A DNA stretch of 64,000 bases from Odiellus spinosus. Lineage: Eukaryota; Arthropoda; Arachnida; Opiliones; Phalangiidae. Shown here one piece after another: positions 11,689 through 25,441 of this stretch. Under the pieces are notes generated by a model that was given only the letters and a program-made list of their open reading frames with translations, had not been told where the DNA came from and did no database searches. Position numbers and translations under genes: made by a program. Position 1 is the stretch's first letter. Each line of letters starts with the position of its first letter. Location: contig CAWUCO010000235.1 in NCBI GenBank assembly GCA_963920705.1, positions 62,001 to 126,000 on the forward strand. Direction: 5' to 3'.

Positions 11689-12426
11689 TATTTATACTAC
11701 CTTTAAAAAGACTATCCGAGTTTTTACAGCCCCTTTAAAGTCGACTTCTTTCCATAACAAATAATACAGTAAAAGCTAGCCTGTTTGCATTAGGGAAAAT
11801 TGTTTCGGAGGAGAAATTCTAGAGCAAATATATTGCCTTTAAAAAGATAATGAAAACAATTCACACGTTATTTTTAATCTATTATACACTGTCTATATAC
11901 TAATCGTTACCAAACTTTTCTCATTTTTAAAAGTAGGACACGAATAGGGAGCAATTTAAAATTTACTGTGATTTTTAATCTTAGCAAATAGCAAAGTGAT
12001 GCTTGCTTTTTCGTCTAATACAATTATTTTAGGACAACTATGTGTGGACCAACCTTTTATACTTTCCTTCTCTTCGAACTCCCACTGATACAATTAACTA
12101 GATACTAGACTATCTTTTTTTATTCAACCATTGAAGACTCTCTAGACTTTTATTCCATAAACTTGGAAAAATAGGGTTGATTTAGGTACCAATCACCGAT
12201 TTTAGGGTGGTTTAGGAACCTAAATACGCCCTCATAAAATAAAACGGAAACCAATTTCCCTTTGATAGTCACTATTTTCCATCCCCACAGCGCCCCAAAA
12301 TAAATACGTTGTGATTAAAACACGCTTGAAAGTGTAGAGTTACTATTTAAGACCTATTTTTTATTTACAAAACATTTTTTCTTATATGGATGACAAAAGT
12401 TTTAATGAAACACTAAAAATGAATGT
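11689..12426. other. no gene recognised
   Basis: AT-rich intergenic sequence downstream of the helicase gene. No open frame with recognisable content and no inverted repeats that I can support. Confidence 0.4.
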
Positions 12427-12432
12427 TTTATT
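12427..12432 (-). terminator. polyadenylation signal of the helicase gene
   Basis: AATAAA on the minus strand (TTTATT on plus), about 80 bp past the helicase stop codon at 12512. Confidence 0.6.
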
Positions 12433-12511
12433 GGCGATTGATTTTCTCAACTCTTTGGTTTTAAAACCAAAATGGTACATTTTAAAAAAAGATTTTTGCA
12501 GAAAATGCAAA

Positions 12512-16619
<4,108 letters not shown>

Positions 16620-16877
16620 TTTCAACCTCAAGTGCGATAATTTATTTAAAAATTGAATACAGATAAAATAACCTAATTAAAGTATGAAAGTTCTTAACGC
16701 TCTGTTGACTAATCTCAAACAATGATAATGTTAAGCCTAACGAATTAGGTAAGGCCAAAACTACGAAAAAAACATGGGCGGCATGTTAGGCCTACCTAGC
16801 TCTAATATGAATATTAACAAAAACAGTACTAGAATTGTAATTAAAATACTCCAAATTGAGTAAAAGTTGAAACTTAC

Positions 16878-16985
16878 CTTGAAATAAAGTTAAATGCGAA
16901 ATAAATGAGATATTTAACGATTTTCTTTTTAAGTTTTATCTAATTTAATCACAACACGCTGACACGACAAGAGATGAACTGCGAA
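16878..16985 (-). other. 5' non-coding exon of the helicase gene (inferred)
   Basis: On the minus strand TTATTTCAAG|GTAAGTTTC gives a strong donor with the exon ending at 16878. The only AG before the start codon in the right position is CACTTGAG|GTTGAAAATG at 16627/16626. Its pyrimidine tract is weak. The upstream limit near 16985 is a guess from the compositional change. Confidence 0.4.
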
Positions 16986-17140
16986 TTCTGAAATATCAAT
17001 ATGGCGGATTGAGTGAGTCTTGGGCTCTTGGCGTTGGCTAAATGATTTCTTTGTTTTCCTCGATCACATGCCTCCCAAATTTTGGCTGCCTTTCGCCATC
17101 TAGCGTTTAAAATTATAGCGGTAAAATTGAACTTGTTTAC

Positions 17141-17142
<2 letters not shown>

Positions 17143-17174
<32 letters not shown>
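17143..17174. repeat. poly-T tract of 32 bases
   Basis: Uninterrupted homopolymer between the helicase 5' end and the next gene. No retroelement body is recognisable next to it. Confidence 0.9.
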
Positions 17175-17175
<1 letters not shown>

Positions 17176-17493
17176 GTACGCGTGAAAATCATTGTTCGTC
17201 GATAAATATATGTATGAATATTGTTAGTGTTTTCAAAAACATTTATTGGCAATAATTGGTCATACCAGAAATTTCTAAGTATGACGAATACGTTGAAACT
17301 AAAAACTTTAATTCGAAGAACACCCCAGATAAAATGGTTCACTACTCAAATAACGATAATAGCTATAAATCCATTGACATTATAAGTTTCCAAAATAGAT
17401 AAAAATATGTACTTAAAAATAATTTTATTTCGAAATAGAGATAACAAGCCTGGGAAAGAATTACTTTTCGCAAAAGGACCTGGGTGAATAGCT

Positions 17494-17499
17494 TATATA
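17494..17499 (+). promoter_or_regulatory. TATA box of the Thr-rich secreted protein gene
   Basis: TATATA within GCTTATATAGTT, 39 bp before the ATG at 17538. The leader would be short, starting around 17520-17530. Confidence 0.55.
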
Positions 17500-17537
17500 G
17501 TTTTCGAAGTTCATTTCATAGAAATTAGGAAGTCACA

Positions 17538-18818
17538 ATGTTCTGGCTAATATTCGTCGGTGTAGCGGTAAGTTCATTGTTATACATCTTTAGTAAACTT
17601 TGCACGCTATGATCATGTGATTTTATAAAGGTTGCTGCTCAAAAAGATAGTACAATATTGGAAAAAATCGCCTACGCCGTTGATAGCCCAATATTAACGG
17701 AAAACATCGTAGCTACTGGAAATACAACCATCATTCGTCTATCTACCCAAGACTACAATATTACTCAAGTTATAAGCCCCAATAATCAATCAGAAAGCGA
17801 GGCTCTTACCTTGTTAGCTTTGGCCGACCCGGACGATAATGCTCTTGACAATGACGATGTGACCGAAAATATAGGATTCCTACCAACCGAAGTTTATCGA
17901 CACGAAAAGGACGACATTAAAACTACGATTACAAACTTGGAGTTTTATCCCAAAGAGTCCAAGAAAAATATGCTACCAATAGCCACGACGTCAAGAACGG
18001 TCGAAGAAGATACTATTCCTTACGATTCTTCAACCATGATCGTACCGATTGAAAATGGTACTAAACCCGAACCGCTGTTCATCGCAACTACGCCGAATAT
18101 TCCAGAAGCGCAAAAATTGGTAGAAACCAAAACTGAACCATCGGAAAATATGATCAAGACCTCTTCAGAGACTACTAACGACGTTAGTGACGAAGCAACA
18201 ACGGTTGAAACAACCACAATTTGCGAACCCAATGAAACTACCGTCAGCTACGAAGTAACATCGGCCGAACCAACCACCCCTTACCAACCCAGAGAAACCA
18301 CCGAGGATTCTATTACCCTAACTACGACGGAAAAACCAACATCTTTCTACAAGTCCTTAACACCTGCTACTCCCACCATCGAAACCACTCCCATGGCTAA
18401 ACCAGAGGTTCCATCAACTACATCCAAACCAGTCACCGGCAAACCGAAACCTTCACCTAGCTCGGACAAACTGGCCACGACCATCGACAGCGCAAAGAGT
18501 GTAGATATCCCCGCCAGTGTCGACGTAGTTGAACCAACAACTATCAACGATCTGAACGTAGTTACTCCTGCTAAGCCTGAAGTTGAGAAAATGGCTACCA
18601 CAACTACCGGTTCCGTCCCAGTTATCTCAAAACCCTCAACCCAAGCATTCTACGTATCAAATGGTCACGGGTTTACGCGTTATCCGTACCTGCAAGTCGA
18701 TGACTATCGTTCGTCTATAATCTTTGACATGATGAGCAGATTCAGAATGCCACAGATTTATATAAACACCAAGCCTTACATCATTAAAGTTCCCCAAGCT
18801 CAAATAGTCGAAACTTAA
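17538..18818 (+). CDS. secreted Thr/Pro-rich mucin-like protein, unrecognised
   Basis: Two exons: 17538-17567 (MFWLIFVGVA, donor GCG|GTAAGT) and 17631-18818 (acceptor ATAAAG|GTTGCTGCTCAA), together 405 residues. The joined N-terminus MFWLIFVGVAVAAQ is a short signal peptide, so export is likely. The body is acidic at first (LALADPDDNALDNDDVTEN). From about residue 120 to 330 it is dominated by Thr, Pro, Ser, Glu and Lys with repeats such as TTVETTTICEP and TTTEKPTSF, a composition suited to dense O-glycosylation. N-glycosylation sequons are also present. The last 60 residues are different, ordered-looking and rich in Tyr/Arg/Ile (RYPYLQVDDYRSS, MPQIYINTKPYIIKVPQ). I do not recognise a family. 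A cuticle, peritrophic-matrix or salivary glycoprotein are possibilities only. TATA box, intron and polyA signal support a real gene. Confidence 0.8.
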
Positions 18819-18960
18819 ATAAGTTCGTGTGTACTCCAAGCATTTTCCACTCCTTATCTCTTTTTGGGAAGAAAATTTCCGCATCAGAGTTTATCTGAGA
18901 AGTGCCGATTGTTTGCTTTACTTTTGTATTTCTATTTTCACTGTGGTGATTATATAGTGA

Positions 18961-18966
18961 AATAAA
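18961..18966 (+). terminator. polyadenylation signal of the Thr-rich protein gene
   Basis: AATAAA about 140 bp after the stop codon at 18818. It lies 92 bp from the 3' end of the convergent gene at 19058. Confidence 0.65.
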
Positions 18967-19057
18967 ATATTCATTTGATGAAATAATTGAGTTTTTACTT
19001 TAACTGTAAATTTATCTATTTTTTTCTTTAAATGACCATTGCTTTTGGTCGTAATTT

Positions 19058-19840
19058 TCATTGGCCCAATTTAGCGTAATGTTTCTTGCTATCAAAGTAT
19101 TTATCTTCACAAGCCTGGTAATTTTAGAAAATAATTCATTATTTTCAATAAATATCATTAAAATAAATAAATTAATATTAAGAAATTTTATACTTGGTAG
19201 GTTGAGAAGTATTTGTCAATTTCTGCATCATCCCCTCTCTGTACCAATAATTAGTTATTTTCAATTAAACTTAATTCTAAATTGAATTGAATTTCAAAAC
19301 CTACGTTGAATATTTCCATGTTGGATACGCAGTCATTGAACTGAAATTATATATTTTTTAAAGGCAAGATTTGATAGACATGTAATTAAATTTAATTACC
19401 ATTAGAAACTGAGTTTTGTTACTGCTTTCTTTACACCACATTGGTAAAAATTCCAAATCAGTAATTCGCTCCAATCCAAACTCTTTTTTACATTCCACCC
19501 ATTTTTTCTTATACTAAACATACCGTTAAATTAATTTCAATTAGACTTAATGTTCAATCAATTTAATTACGTTGAAATTAATTTAAAACATACATCTTCA
19601 GGCGCTGACGAATCAAAACAAGCCTTATCTTTTTCCAACATTTCTTTAGACGTGCGAACCTCTGTACTCAATTGGTTCAAATTAGGCTTAAAAAAATATC
19701 TATATAATTAATTTAAACTTACCGCAATCTATTTTAAGTTTATCCAACCTGACATCTTTCATCTTCTCATTTTGACCAGTGGTCAAATTAATGAACATAA
19801 AAATTACGGAGATCAAAATAGGTACCGCGCTTCTAAACAT
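19058..19840 (-). CDS. small secreted six-cysteine protein, unrecognised (six exons)
   Basis: Assembled here from splice sites, minus strand: 19723-19840, 19594-19661, 19400-19507, 19305-19340, 19194-19238, 19058-19114. They sum to 432 nt, or 143 residues plus stop, with all phases consistent and GT..AG throughout. The N-terminus (MFRSAVPILISVIFMFINLT, then TGQ) is a clear signal peptide. The mature part is charged and helical-looking with six Cys: KLKIDCEV, DKACFD, WVECKKEF, LPMWCKE, FNDCVSN, TYQACED. It ends KKHYAKLGQ. Six cysteines in a small helical secreted protein recall odorant-binding-type carriers, but the C2-x3-C3 spacing of classical insect OBPs is absent, so I assign no family. 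A TATATA lies 73-78 bp before the ATG. Exons 4 and 5 (36 and 45 nt) are the least certain. Confidence 0.7.
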
Positions 19841-19912
19841 TTTCACGATTATCAACTTTATGACTCTAATTTGTATCCCGTAAATTCAAAATAAGGTTGT
19901 GGGATAGCGCAA

Positions 19913-19918
19913 TATATA
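19913..19918 (-). promoter_or_regulatory. TATA box of the six-cysteine protein gene
   Basis: TATATA (self-complementary) in TCTATATATTGCG on the minus strand, about 73 bp before the start codon at 19840. Confidence 0.45.
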
Positions 19919-21438
19919 GAAAATAAGGTTTTCTATTGTTAGTTCACCTGTTGACCTAGCATTTTATTCAATTATTCTTTTTTCCGGACCTTTATGAAGA
20001 CGCGATTAAAGGTGATTACAAAAAAGGAATGTTTTTGTATGAAGCTTTAATTCAGTAAATTCAGGATGTAAATGCAATACTGTAGACTTTTATGACAATT
20101 AAACTTACTTTATTACAACTTCCCTTTATTATATAAAATTCCAAAAAAATACCCAGTTGAAATCGAGCGGTTGAAATATGAGACTAATAAAACATTATTC
20201 ATTGAAGATTGATTTTGAAACGCAAACATTGCGTGATGCCAGTATTTCACGTGACTAAAAAAATTTATTATGAATATATAGGTCAAATATCCTTCGCTCA
20301 AATGAATTATGGTGAATCTGAAGTTCAAACGAAGTATTAGATTTTGCTAAAGTTATATTGAAACTGTAATGACAGAAGGATGTTCCTGATCAAAAGAAAA
20401 TAATGATATATATTCATAAAATGATCAATAACTGTATACATTAATATATAGGCTCTATATTTAACAATAAAACAAGATGGTTTGGGCCACTGTAGTTACG
20501 CAACATTTAATGCCGCGGCCTATTTGTATCTGAAAATCTATTTACCACACTGGGTTTTAAAAAGAAAACCTAGTATATAGGGATGAGCAAAATCGAGATG
20601 TGATACATATACACCAAAGTCAACACGTTGAGGCCAGAGTCTAAAGAACGACGCATATTTAACGACCACTTATGATACTTATCCTATTAAAAAACTGAAG
20701 TGTATATATTTTTCGCCAAGATCAGGGTTGCCTTTCACAGTGGCAGAGGGGACGGGGGCGGAGAGGAGCATGATCGCTCTAGGGATTCAAAACTATATTT
20801 TTTCGTAACTGAAAAGTAGTTTTTCTTAACTAAAAGGAGTTAGTGTTCTCCTAAATTTATCATGAATTTATTTATTCTAACATATTAATATAACTGCATT
20901 ATTAGCATTTAAATCATGTTGGTCAAAAATAATGAGCGGTACTTTTCGTTATTGCGAAATCACATTGAAATGAGCTAATTTGTTAATCTCAGAACTAGAG
21001 TTGTACGTTTAATCTTGGATTAATCCACGGTTAAATACTATTATTTAAACTTAAACGTGTCAGAGTTAAAAGATTCTAGCTAGTAAATGAAAAGTTTTGC
21101 GTATAGATTAAGTGTATGAAATTGTAAGCACCAACCATTTTTGATTAGTTAGACTATTTAATGCAGTTTCATATTCATATTATCATAAATAAATTCATAT
21201 TATAACCATAATAATATATTGCAAAGATACTTTAAAAAATAATTTGGGTTTTTTCTTTAGGACGTTAATAACATATGATACATTAATTCCGATAATTTCC
21301 TTTTCAAGATAAGTTTGAAGCGTACAAGGTTTAATATTCGCCTTAGTTTTCTTTATTTTGATAAATGGTTTTTGGACAATAGTATACTGTCCAAAATCCA
21401 GAATAATAGACACCATAATATAATTGTTTCAAATTAAT
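19919..21438. other. no gene recognised
   Basis: AT-rich. Open frames at 20113-20328 and 21195-21416 have no recognisable motif or splice support. A G-rich patch near 20745 (GGCAGAGGGGACGGGGGCGG) may be an old MITE end. Confidence 0.4.
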
Positions 21439-21444
21439 TTTATT
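21439..21444 (-). terminator. polyadenylation signal of the metallothionein-like gene
   Basis: AATAAA on the minus strand, 73 bp after the stop codon at 21517. Confidence 0.6.
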
Positions 21445-21516
21445 TCATCCCATAATAATATTTTGACAGTTTCGGCCTGTTTTCGTGACCATTATTAAAT
21501 GACCTTTAACTCAACA

Positions 21517-21804
21517 TTAGCTTTTATCCTTGCAAGGGCACGACTCCTTGCAATTGCAGTCTTTGGAATTCTCAGAGGAGCAATCGCTGGCTTTCCCGCA
21601 ACACCCTTTTCCTTCGGAATTTTTGGAATCGCAACACCCTTCGGAGGAGCAACAATTTCCTTTATCCCCCGCTTCTCCGCAAACCTCGTGACAATGCTCT
21701 ATTGTTATTCATTATGATCGAATTCCCGATTGTGTCATCAAATTTATATCATCCGAAAATACGCTACGTTTGAAATTAGGCTTACCTGATTCTTTGTCAG
21801 CCAT
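21517..21804 (-). CDS. metallothionein-like protein (two exons)
   Basis: Exon 1 is 21786-21804 (MADKES, donor TCAG|GTAAGC) and exon 2 is 21517-21698 (acceptor AACAATAG|AGCATTGTCAC). Together they are 201 nt, or 66 residues plus stop. Thirteen residues are Cys, in pairs and Cys-x-Cys groups: EHCHEVCGE, GNCCSSEGCCD, GKGCCGK, DCNCKESCPC. There are no aromatic residues, and Lys, Ser, Asp and Gly fill the rest. This is the hallmark of a metallothionein, a cytosolic protein that binds Zn, Cu or Cd through thiolate clusters and buffers metal and oxidative stress. No signal peptide is present. A small-plus-main exon layout with an early phase-1 intron is plausible for such genes. I see no TGCRCNC metal-response element in the upstream 180 bp but did find a CRE (21981). 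The reverse strand reads open (21499-21717) only as a shadow. Confidence 0.85.
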
Positions 21805-21980
21805 ATTTTTCGCAAAAATCTGTCAATAAAGAGCTTAGAAGAATTGATCCGGCTTTAGGGTCAGCGACTCTGGGGAGACACAAGACCAACTTCGTTGCCC
21901 GTCGTTTCCCGTTTAAAAGAGAAATCACCCAACTTATTGTATAAAAGCGGAGGGAGAAAAGGGCATACGCGCTACGTCGA

Positions 21981-21988
21981 TGACGTCA
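21981..21988. promoter_or_regulatory. CRE palindrome upstream of the metallothionein-like gene
   Basis: Perfect TGACGTCA about 180 bp before the ATG at 21804, beside TACGCGCTACGTCGA-like GC-rich sequence. CREB/ATF-type factors bind this site. Its function here is inferred from position only. Confidence 0.35.
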
Positions 21989-22289
21989 TTTTGACTGGGA
22001 GGAATCAGGCTACGTTTAACTGGGTAAGGACAGGAGACGAATCTTGAAAATAAACTATACTTGAGCTAAAAATAATTATTACATTCCAAAACGAATGAGC
22101 CGCTAAGCAATGCTAAAATTAGCTCCAACGGAGGAAACTATTTAAACCATATGTCGGAGTAAGAAAGTTAAATGAACTATAAAAACAGGAACCCTTTTTC
22201 GTTAAATTTCTTGTTCAGTTGAATATTTTTTGCTTCAAAGCCGACCTCCAAGTAATAAGGGTTATGTCAAAGATAAAACAGAGCGCTGT

Positions 22290-22460
22290 TAACAATGGTC
22301 AAAAGTTTTCGATGTTCTAGAATTTAGACAACCTGAAAACCGCGTTTGATAAACCTTATCCTTTTCCTTGACGAAGGTACTTTTGTTTATCTTCAGTTTG
22401 TTAGAACCGTTTGACAACCGTTTTCAGGTTTGTCTAGAATCTCGAAAATTGTTGTCAGAA
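22290..22460. repeat. palindromic repeat, possible MITE
   Basis: TTTTCGATGTTCTAGAATTT..GACAACCTGAAAACCG on the left is the inverse of CGGTTTTCAGG..TTGTCTAGAATCTCGAAAA style sequence on the right (CGTTTTCAGGTTTGTCTAGA, then ATCTCGAAAATTGTTG). Imperfect inverted repeat, ends not defined. Confidence 0.5.
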
Positions 22461-22799
22461 CGGGACGCAAGATCACTCATTGATATTAAGCGCTCGGTTT
22501 TCAGTTTGTCAAGAAATCTTTTAGCTTGAAGGTAGGCCTTTAAAATCATTTAACAAAATTACCCCAAAAGAGGTGGATTTATACAGAATGATAAATCTCA
22601 TTTAAAAAGTAGTTATTCTCAACCACACTTGAACAGCAATATAAAATATAAGGCTATGAACTAGGTAATAAAATCTTGTGAGTAGTATGAAAATGAGCGT
22701 TTAAGCACAGGAGGTGCCAAGAGGTGCCGGAGGTGCCGGAGGTGCCAAGAGGTGCCGGAGGTGCCCAATTTTTTTTTTTTTTTTTTTTCAAAATTTTTT

Positions 22800-22869
22800 C
22801 ATCCGGGTTTCGAACCCGGTACCTCATGTATGTGGGGATGACGTTTCACACCACTACACTACGTCTTCT
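22800..22869 (-). other. tRNA-derived sequence with poly-A tail (left arm)
   Basis: On the minus strand this copy has an A-box match TAGTGTAGTGG and a B-box match GGTTCGAAACC 34 nt later, within a T-arm-like CCGGGTTCGAAACCCGG. It is followed by ATGAAAAAATTTTG and a run of 20 A (22769-22788). The 3' acceptor strand does not pair with the 5' end, so it is not an intact tRNA gene. A tRNA-derived SINE head or retroposed tRNA is more likely. Confidence 0.6.
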
Positions 22870-23337
22870 TATCAACTTTTAAACTATTTTCCATCCTTAT
22901 CTATATTCTCGGTTCTTATCTCTATGTTCAGATATCACGTGATTGAAAGTTTAAATTTTAAGGCGCGAAGATATGGGAAAATCAGTTAGCTTTGGTATCT
23001 CTACCATTTACAAAATACCATATGAAGATAGGGTTAACCACGAATTTCGTCAATTATGTATGTTTAGAATGCGTATTAAATGCGTGTACGAACCAATATT
23101 AAAACCAATACTGCAACTTAAACAAATGAAATATGAGTGATATGGGAAAACCCAAAACGTCATTATATCAAAGGTCGCGTATTTTCATGGTAAAACATCT
23201 AGCTCCATCGTATAGATAAAGTCATTTTACGAAACTCCTGATACTCATCTAGACCTGCACTCTTCTGGTAAGTATTTTTTTAAGATCTTAAAGTCATATA
23301 TATTCGATGATACTCCAATATTCTCTCATTTATCGAT

Positions 23338-23973
23338 ATGGATTTAAGTCTGCAACACCCTTTTAACGGACTGGTGGCTGGAGTAACAGGATGTGGAAAA
23401 AGCGTCTTTGTTGCGAAATTAATTGAACACAAGGAAATTAGAATTTCGCCCCCACCCGAACGGATAATATGGTGTTATACTGAATACCAAGACAAACTAT
23501 TTAATTCCATATCGAGCCATACCCCAAGCGTGGAATTTCACGAAGGTCTATTGGATGTAGGCACTTTAAACGCCAACGTTAGAAACTTTGTTATATTAGA
23601 CGATCTTTTATGCGAAATCGCTAATAACAAGGAAGTTACCAACTTATTTATTCGAGGATCCCATCATCGGAATACCTCAGTATTAATTTTAATGCAAAAC
23701 CTCTACTACCCAGGAAAGGAAATTCGAACATTGAATCTCAACGCTCATTATCTGATAATCTTTAAAACACCGAGAGACCAATCTGCGATCCTACATTTGG
23801 CGAAACAGATATCTCCAGTCAACAGTAAATACGTTGTGGACGCGTTTAGACAAGCCACAGCTATCAGTTACGGATATCTATTCGTAGACCTCAAAGCTAC
23901 GACCCCGGAAGATAGAAGACTAAAGACCGGGATTTTACCAGGAGAACAAGCCGCCATTTTTCTACCAAAATGA
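23338..23973 (+). CDS. Polinton DNA-packaging ATPase (left-arm copy)
   Basis: 211 residues. Walker A GVTGCGKS at 15-22 and Walker B FVILDD at 84-89 (D88, D89), followed by a region with SVLILMQNLYYPGKEIR. This arrangement belongs to the HerA/FtsK-superfamily packaging ATPases of Polintons and related viruses, which pump DNA into preformed capsids. The ATG follows a 350-bp leader holding a donor-like TCTGGTAAGT. The stop codon overlaps the next start as ATGA (23970-23973). Identical in sequence to the copy at 34253-34888. An intact frame suggests recent duplication or conversion. Confidence 0.9.
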   Translation: MDLSLQHPFNGLVAGVTGCGKSVFVAKLIEHKEIRISPPPERIIWCYTEYQDKLFNSISSHTPSVEFHEGLLDVGTLNANVRNFVILDDLLCEIANNKEVTNLFIRGSHHRNTSVLILMQNLYYPGKEIRTLNLNAHYLIIFKTPRDQSAILHLAKQISPVNSKYVVDAFRQATAISYGYLFVDLKATTPEDRRLKTGILPGEQAAIFLPK

Positions 23974-24449
23974 CCGGAATAATCGAAGCAAACTTCTTCA
24001 GAGTTCAAGACCAATGGATCGTGAAAGAAATAACACTATTCGTGAAGGAGACGGGCGAACACGAGGTATGGATCTTTAAAGCGCCATTCCCATTCACGGA
24101 CTTATCGTCTAAGGATAAAAGACAATGTCAATGGCTGACGAGGAACAGTTGCGACTTACGCTGGGACGAAGGAGATCATCCATTCGAAGCTCAGACTGAA
24201 ATTGCCAAAATCATACGAGAGAAAGCCATTACTTTTATAACCAAAGGCTTAGAAAAATCTATCGTGTTATCAAGGTTTTTGAAGACTGAAGTCGCTAACG
24301 CCGAAGATTTGGGCTGCCCAAGACTAGTAACTATAATTTGTGGAACGCCCAGAAGTTGTACGTTTCACCGAGACGAAAACAATTGTACGCTCGTGAAAGC
24401 TGCCCGATTAGCTACATGGCTCCGCCGAAGAGAGTACACGAGCACTTAG
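23970..24449 (+). CDS. conserved Polinton protein of unknown function (left-arm copy)
   Basis: 159 residues starting at the ATG of the ATGA overlap with the ATPase gene. Notable segments: VWIFKAPFPFTDLS, the KGLEKS motif near 91, EDLGCPRL near 113, and a C-terminal Cys/His cluster (CGTPRSCTFHRDENNC) that could bind metal. Proteins with the KG-EK..LGCP pattern recur in invertebrate Polintons as far as I recall, but their role is not established. It overlaps the next gene by 34 bp in another frame. Identical to 33777-34256. Confidence 0.7.
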   Translation: MTGIIEANFFRVQDQWIVKEITLFVKETGEHEVWIFKAPFPFTDLSSKDKRQCQWLTRNSCDLRWDEGDHPFEAQTEIAKIIREKAITFITKGLEKSIVLSRFLKTEVANAEDLGCPRLVTIICGTPRSCTFHRDENNCTLVKAARLATWLRRREYTST

Positions 24450-24754
24450 ACTTTCTAAAATATCTGAGTTCGTGTAACGCGTGTCAACGAAACGCCGCCA
24501 TTAAATACGCGAGTAAAGAAGAATTAAAAACCATCGCCGAATGTTGTATAAATATACTGCAGGGTAACGTTTCTCTCACAGATGACGAGAAGAAACGACT
24601 GAAGAAGCATTGCAATTCCATACGTCGCGTGGCCAAGAAAAATACTCCTGCTAAACGAAGACAAATTTTAATTCAAAAAGGTGGATTTCTCCCAATATTA
24701 CTTCCGATAATCAGTTCGATAGCAGGAGCTATCCTATCTAAAGTTATCAATTAA
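24416..24754 (+). CDS. pX/mu-like basic protein with hydrophobic C-terminus (left-arm copy)
   Basis: 112 residues from the ATG at 24416 (MAPPKRVHEHL). A longer frame from 24338 would need a TTG start and lies inside the previous gene. The N-terminal part has Cys pairs (LSSCNACQRN) and a helical basic middle (DDEKKRLKKHCNSIRRVAKK). The C-terminus GGFLPILLPIISSIAGAIL is hydrophobic. Basic sequence plus a GGFLP-type hydrophobic end resembles the adenovirus core peptide X/mu class seen in Polintons and adintoviruses, so a virion core or membrane-active role is likely but inferred. Ends 2 bp before the next gene. Identical to 33472-33810. Confidence 0.7.
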   Translation: MAPPKRVHEHLDFLKYLSSCNACQRNAAIKYASKEELKTIAECCINILQGNVSLTDDEKKRLKKHCNSIRRVAKKNTPAKRRQILIQKGGFLPILLPIISSIAGAILSKVIN

Positions 24755-24756
24755 AG

Positions 24757-25377
24757 ATGGCGAAAAAAATGCTATTAATTTCCGAGGAGACGTTCCAAAG
24801 ACTTAATTCGGAGAAAGACCTCAAAGTGGATAAAACTTTGGAATTGGAAAAGGTCGATAAAATTAAAGACATTCTCGATGATCCCAATTTGAACAACACG
24901 GACAAAATTAATCGCTATAATCACGTGCTCTCGAGGGTTATTAATAAAAGATCGAAGAAAAAAGTTAAAAAACCGAAAATACAAAATTGGAGTGCGGAGA
25001 TTGCTTCCGGCGTGCCGTCATATATGACCTCGGAGTGTTTAGATTTATACAAGTGGTTAGAGTTATCATTGAAAATTAAATGGACTGACGCCGGGGAGTT
25101 GATTTACAACAAGCGTAGAGTCGTAGGATCGAACATCGTCGATCTCCTAGCTTATTCAGTATCAAAATCCAAGAAAAAAATCGCCGTCACGGGCTCGAAA
25201 GAGTTCTACGAATTGTTGTATAAAGTGAACGCGCCAAGATCTCTAATAAAAATCCGCAAACGTGACGTCATCCCACCCGAGAAGAGGGAATATAAAGATG
25301 AAACGGAAGATGAGTATTATTCTGACGATAGCGGACCAATGAAGGGTCGCGGTTTCTGTAATTGGATTTCATTGTAA
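24757..25377 (+). CDS. conserved Polinton protein, unknown function (left-arm copy)
   Basis: 206 residues. The first 85 are charged and coil-like with a Lys-rich stretch (KRSKKKVKKPK). The centre holds a compact domain with KWTDAGELIYNKRRVVGSNI and DLLAYSVSKSKKK, and the tail is acidic (DETEDEYYSDDSG). No enzyme motif is visible. DNA binding or a scaffold role would fit the charge pattern but is speculation. It starts 2 bp after the pX-like gene, in the same polycistronic-looking series. Identical to 32849-33469. Confidence 0.65.
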   Translation: MAKKMLLISEETFQRLNSEKDLKVDKTLELEKVDKIKDILDDPNLNNTDKINRYNHVLSRVINKRSKKKVKKPKIQNWSAEIASGVPSYMTSECLDLYKWLELSLKIKWTDAGELIYNKRRVVGSNIVDLLAYSVSKSKKKIAVTGSKEFYELLYKVNAPRSLIKIRKRDVIPPEKREYKDETEDEYYSDDSGPMKGRGFCNWISL

Positions 25378-25441
25378 TATTTATACCAATAAAATACACT
25401 CGAATATATCTTCTCGATTCATTTATTAATTAGGCTTTGAC

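Noticed and set aside
18020..18884. Minus-strand frames opposite the Thr-rich gene
   Set aside because: Antisense shadows of Thr/Pro codons.
19058..19840. Calling the six-cysteine protein an odorant-binding protein
   Set aside because: The Cys spacing lacks the C2-x3-C3 pattern. Similarity is limited to size, signal peptide and cysteine count.
21499..21717. Plus-strand 72-codon hydrophobic protein
   Set aside because: It is the antisense of the metallothionein-like exon, whose Cys codons and splice sites are far better evidence.
22800..22869. Functional tRNA gene
   Set aside because: A and B boxes are good, but the acceptor stem does not pair and an A-tail follows directly.
22714..22989. 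91-codon frame at the Polinton end
   Set aside because: Spans the minisatellite, a T-run and the tRNA-like block, and differs between arms because of their length differences.
24338..24415. N-terminal extension of the pX-like protein
   Set aside because: Would need a TTG start and lies inside the upstream gene. ATG 24416 gives the expected size.
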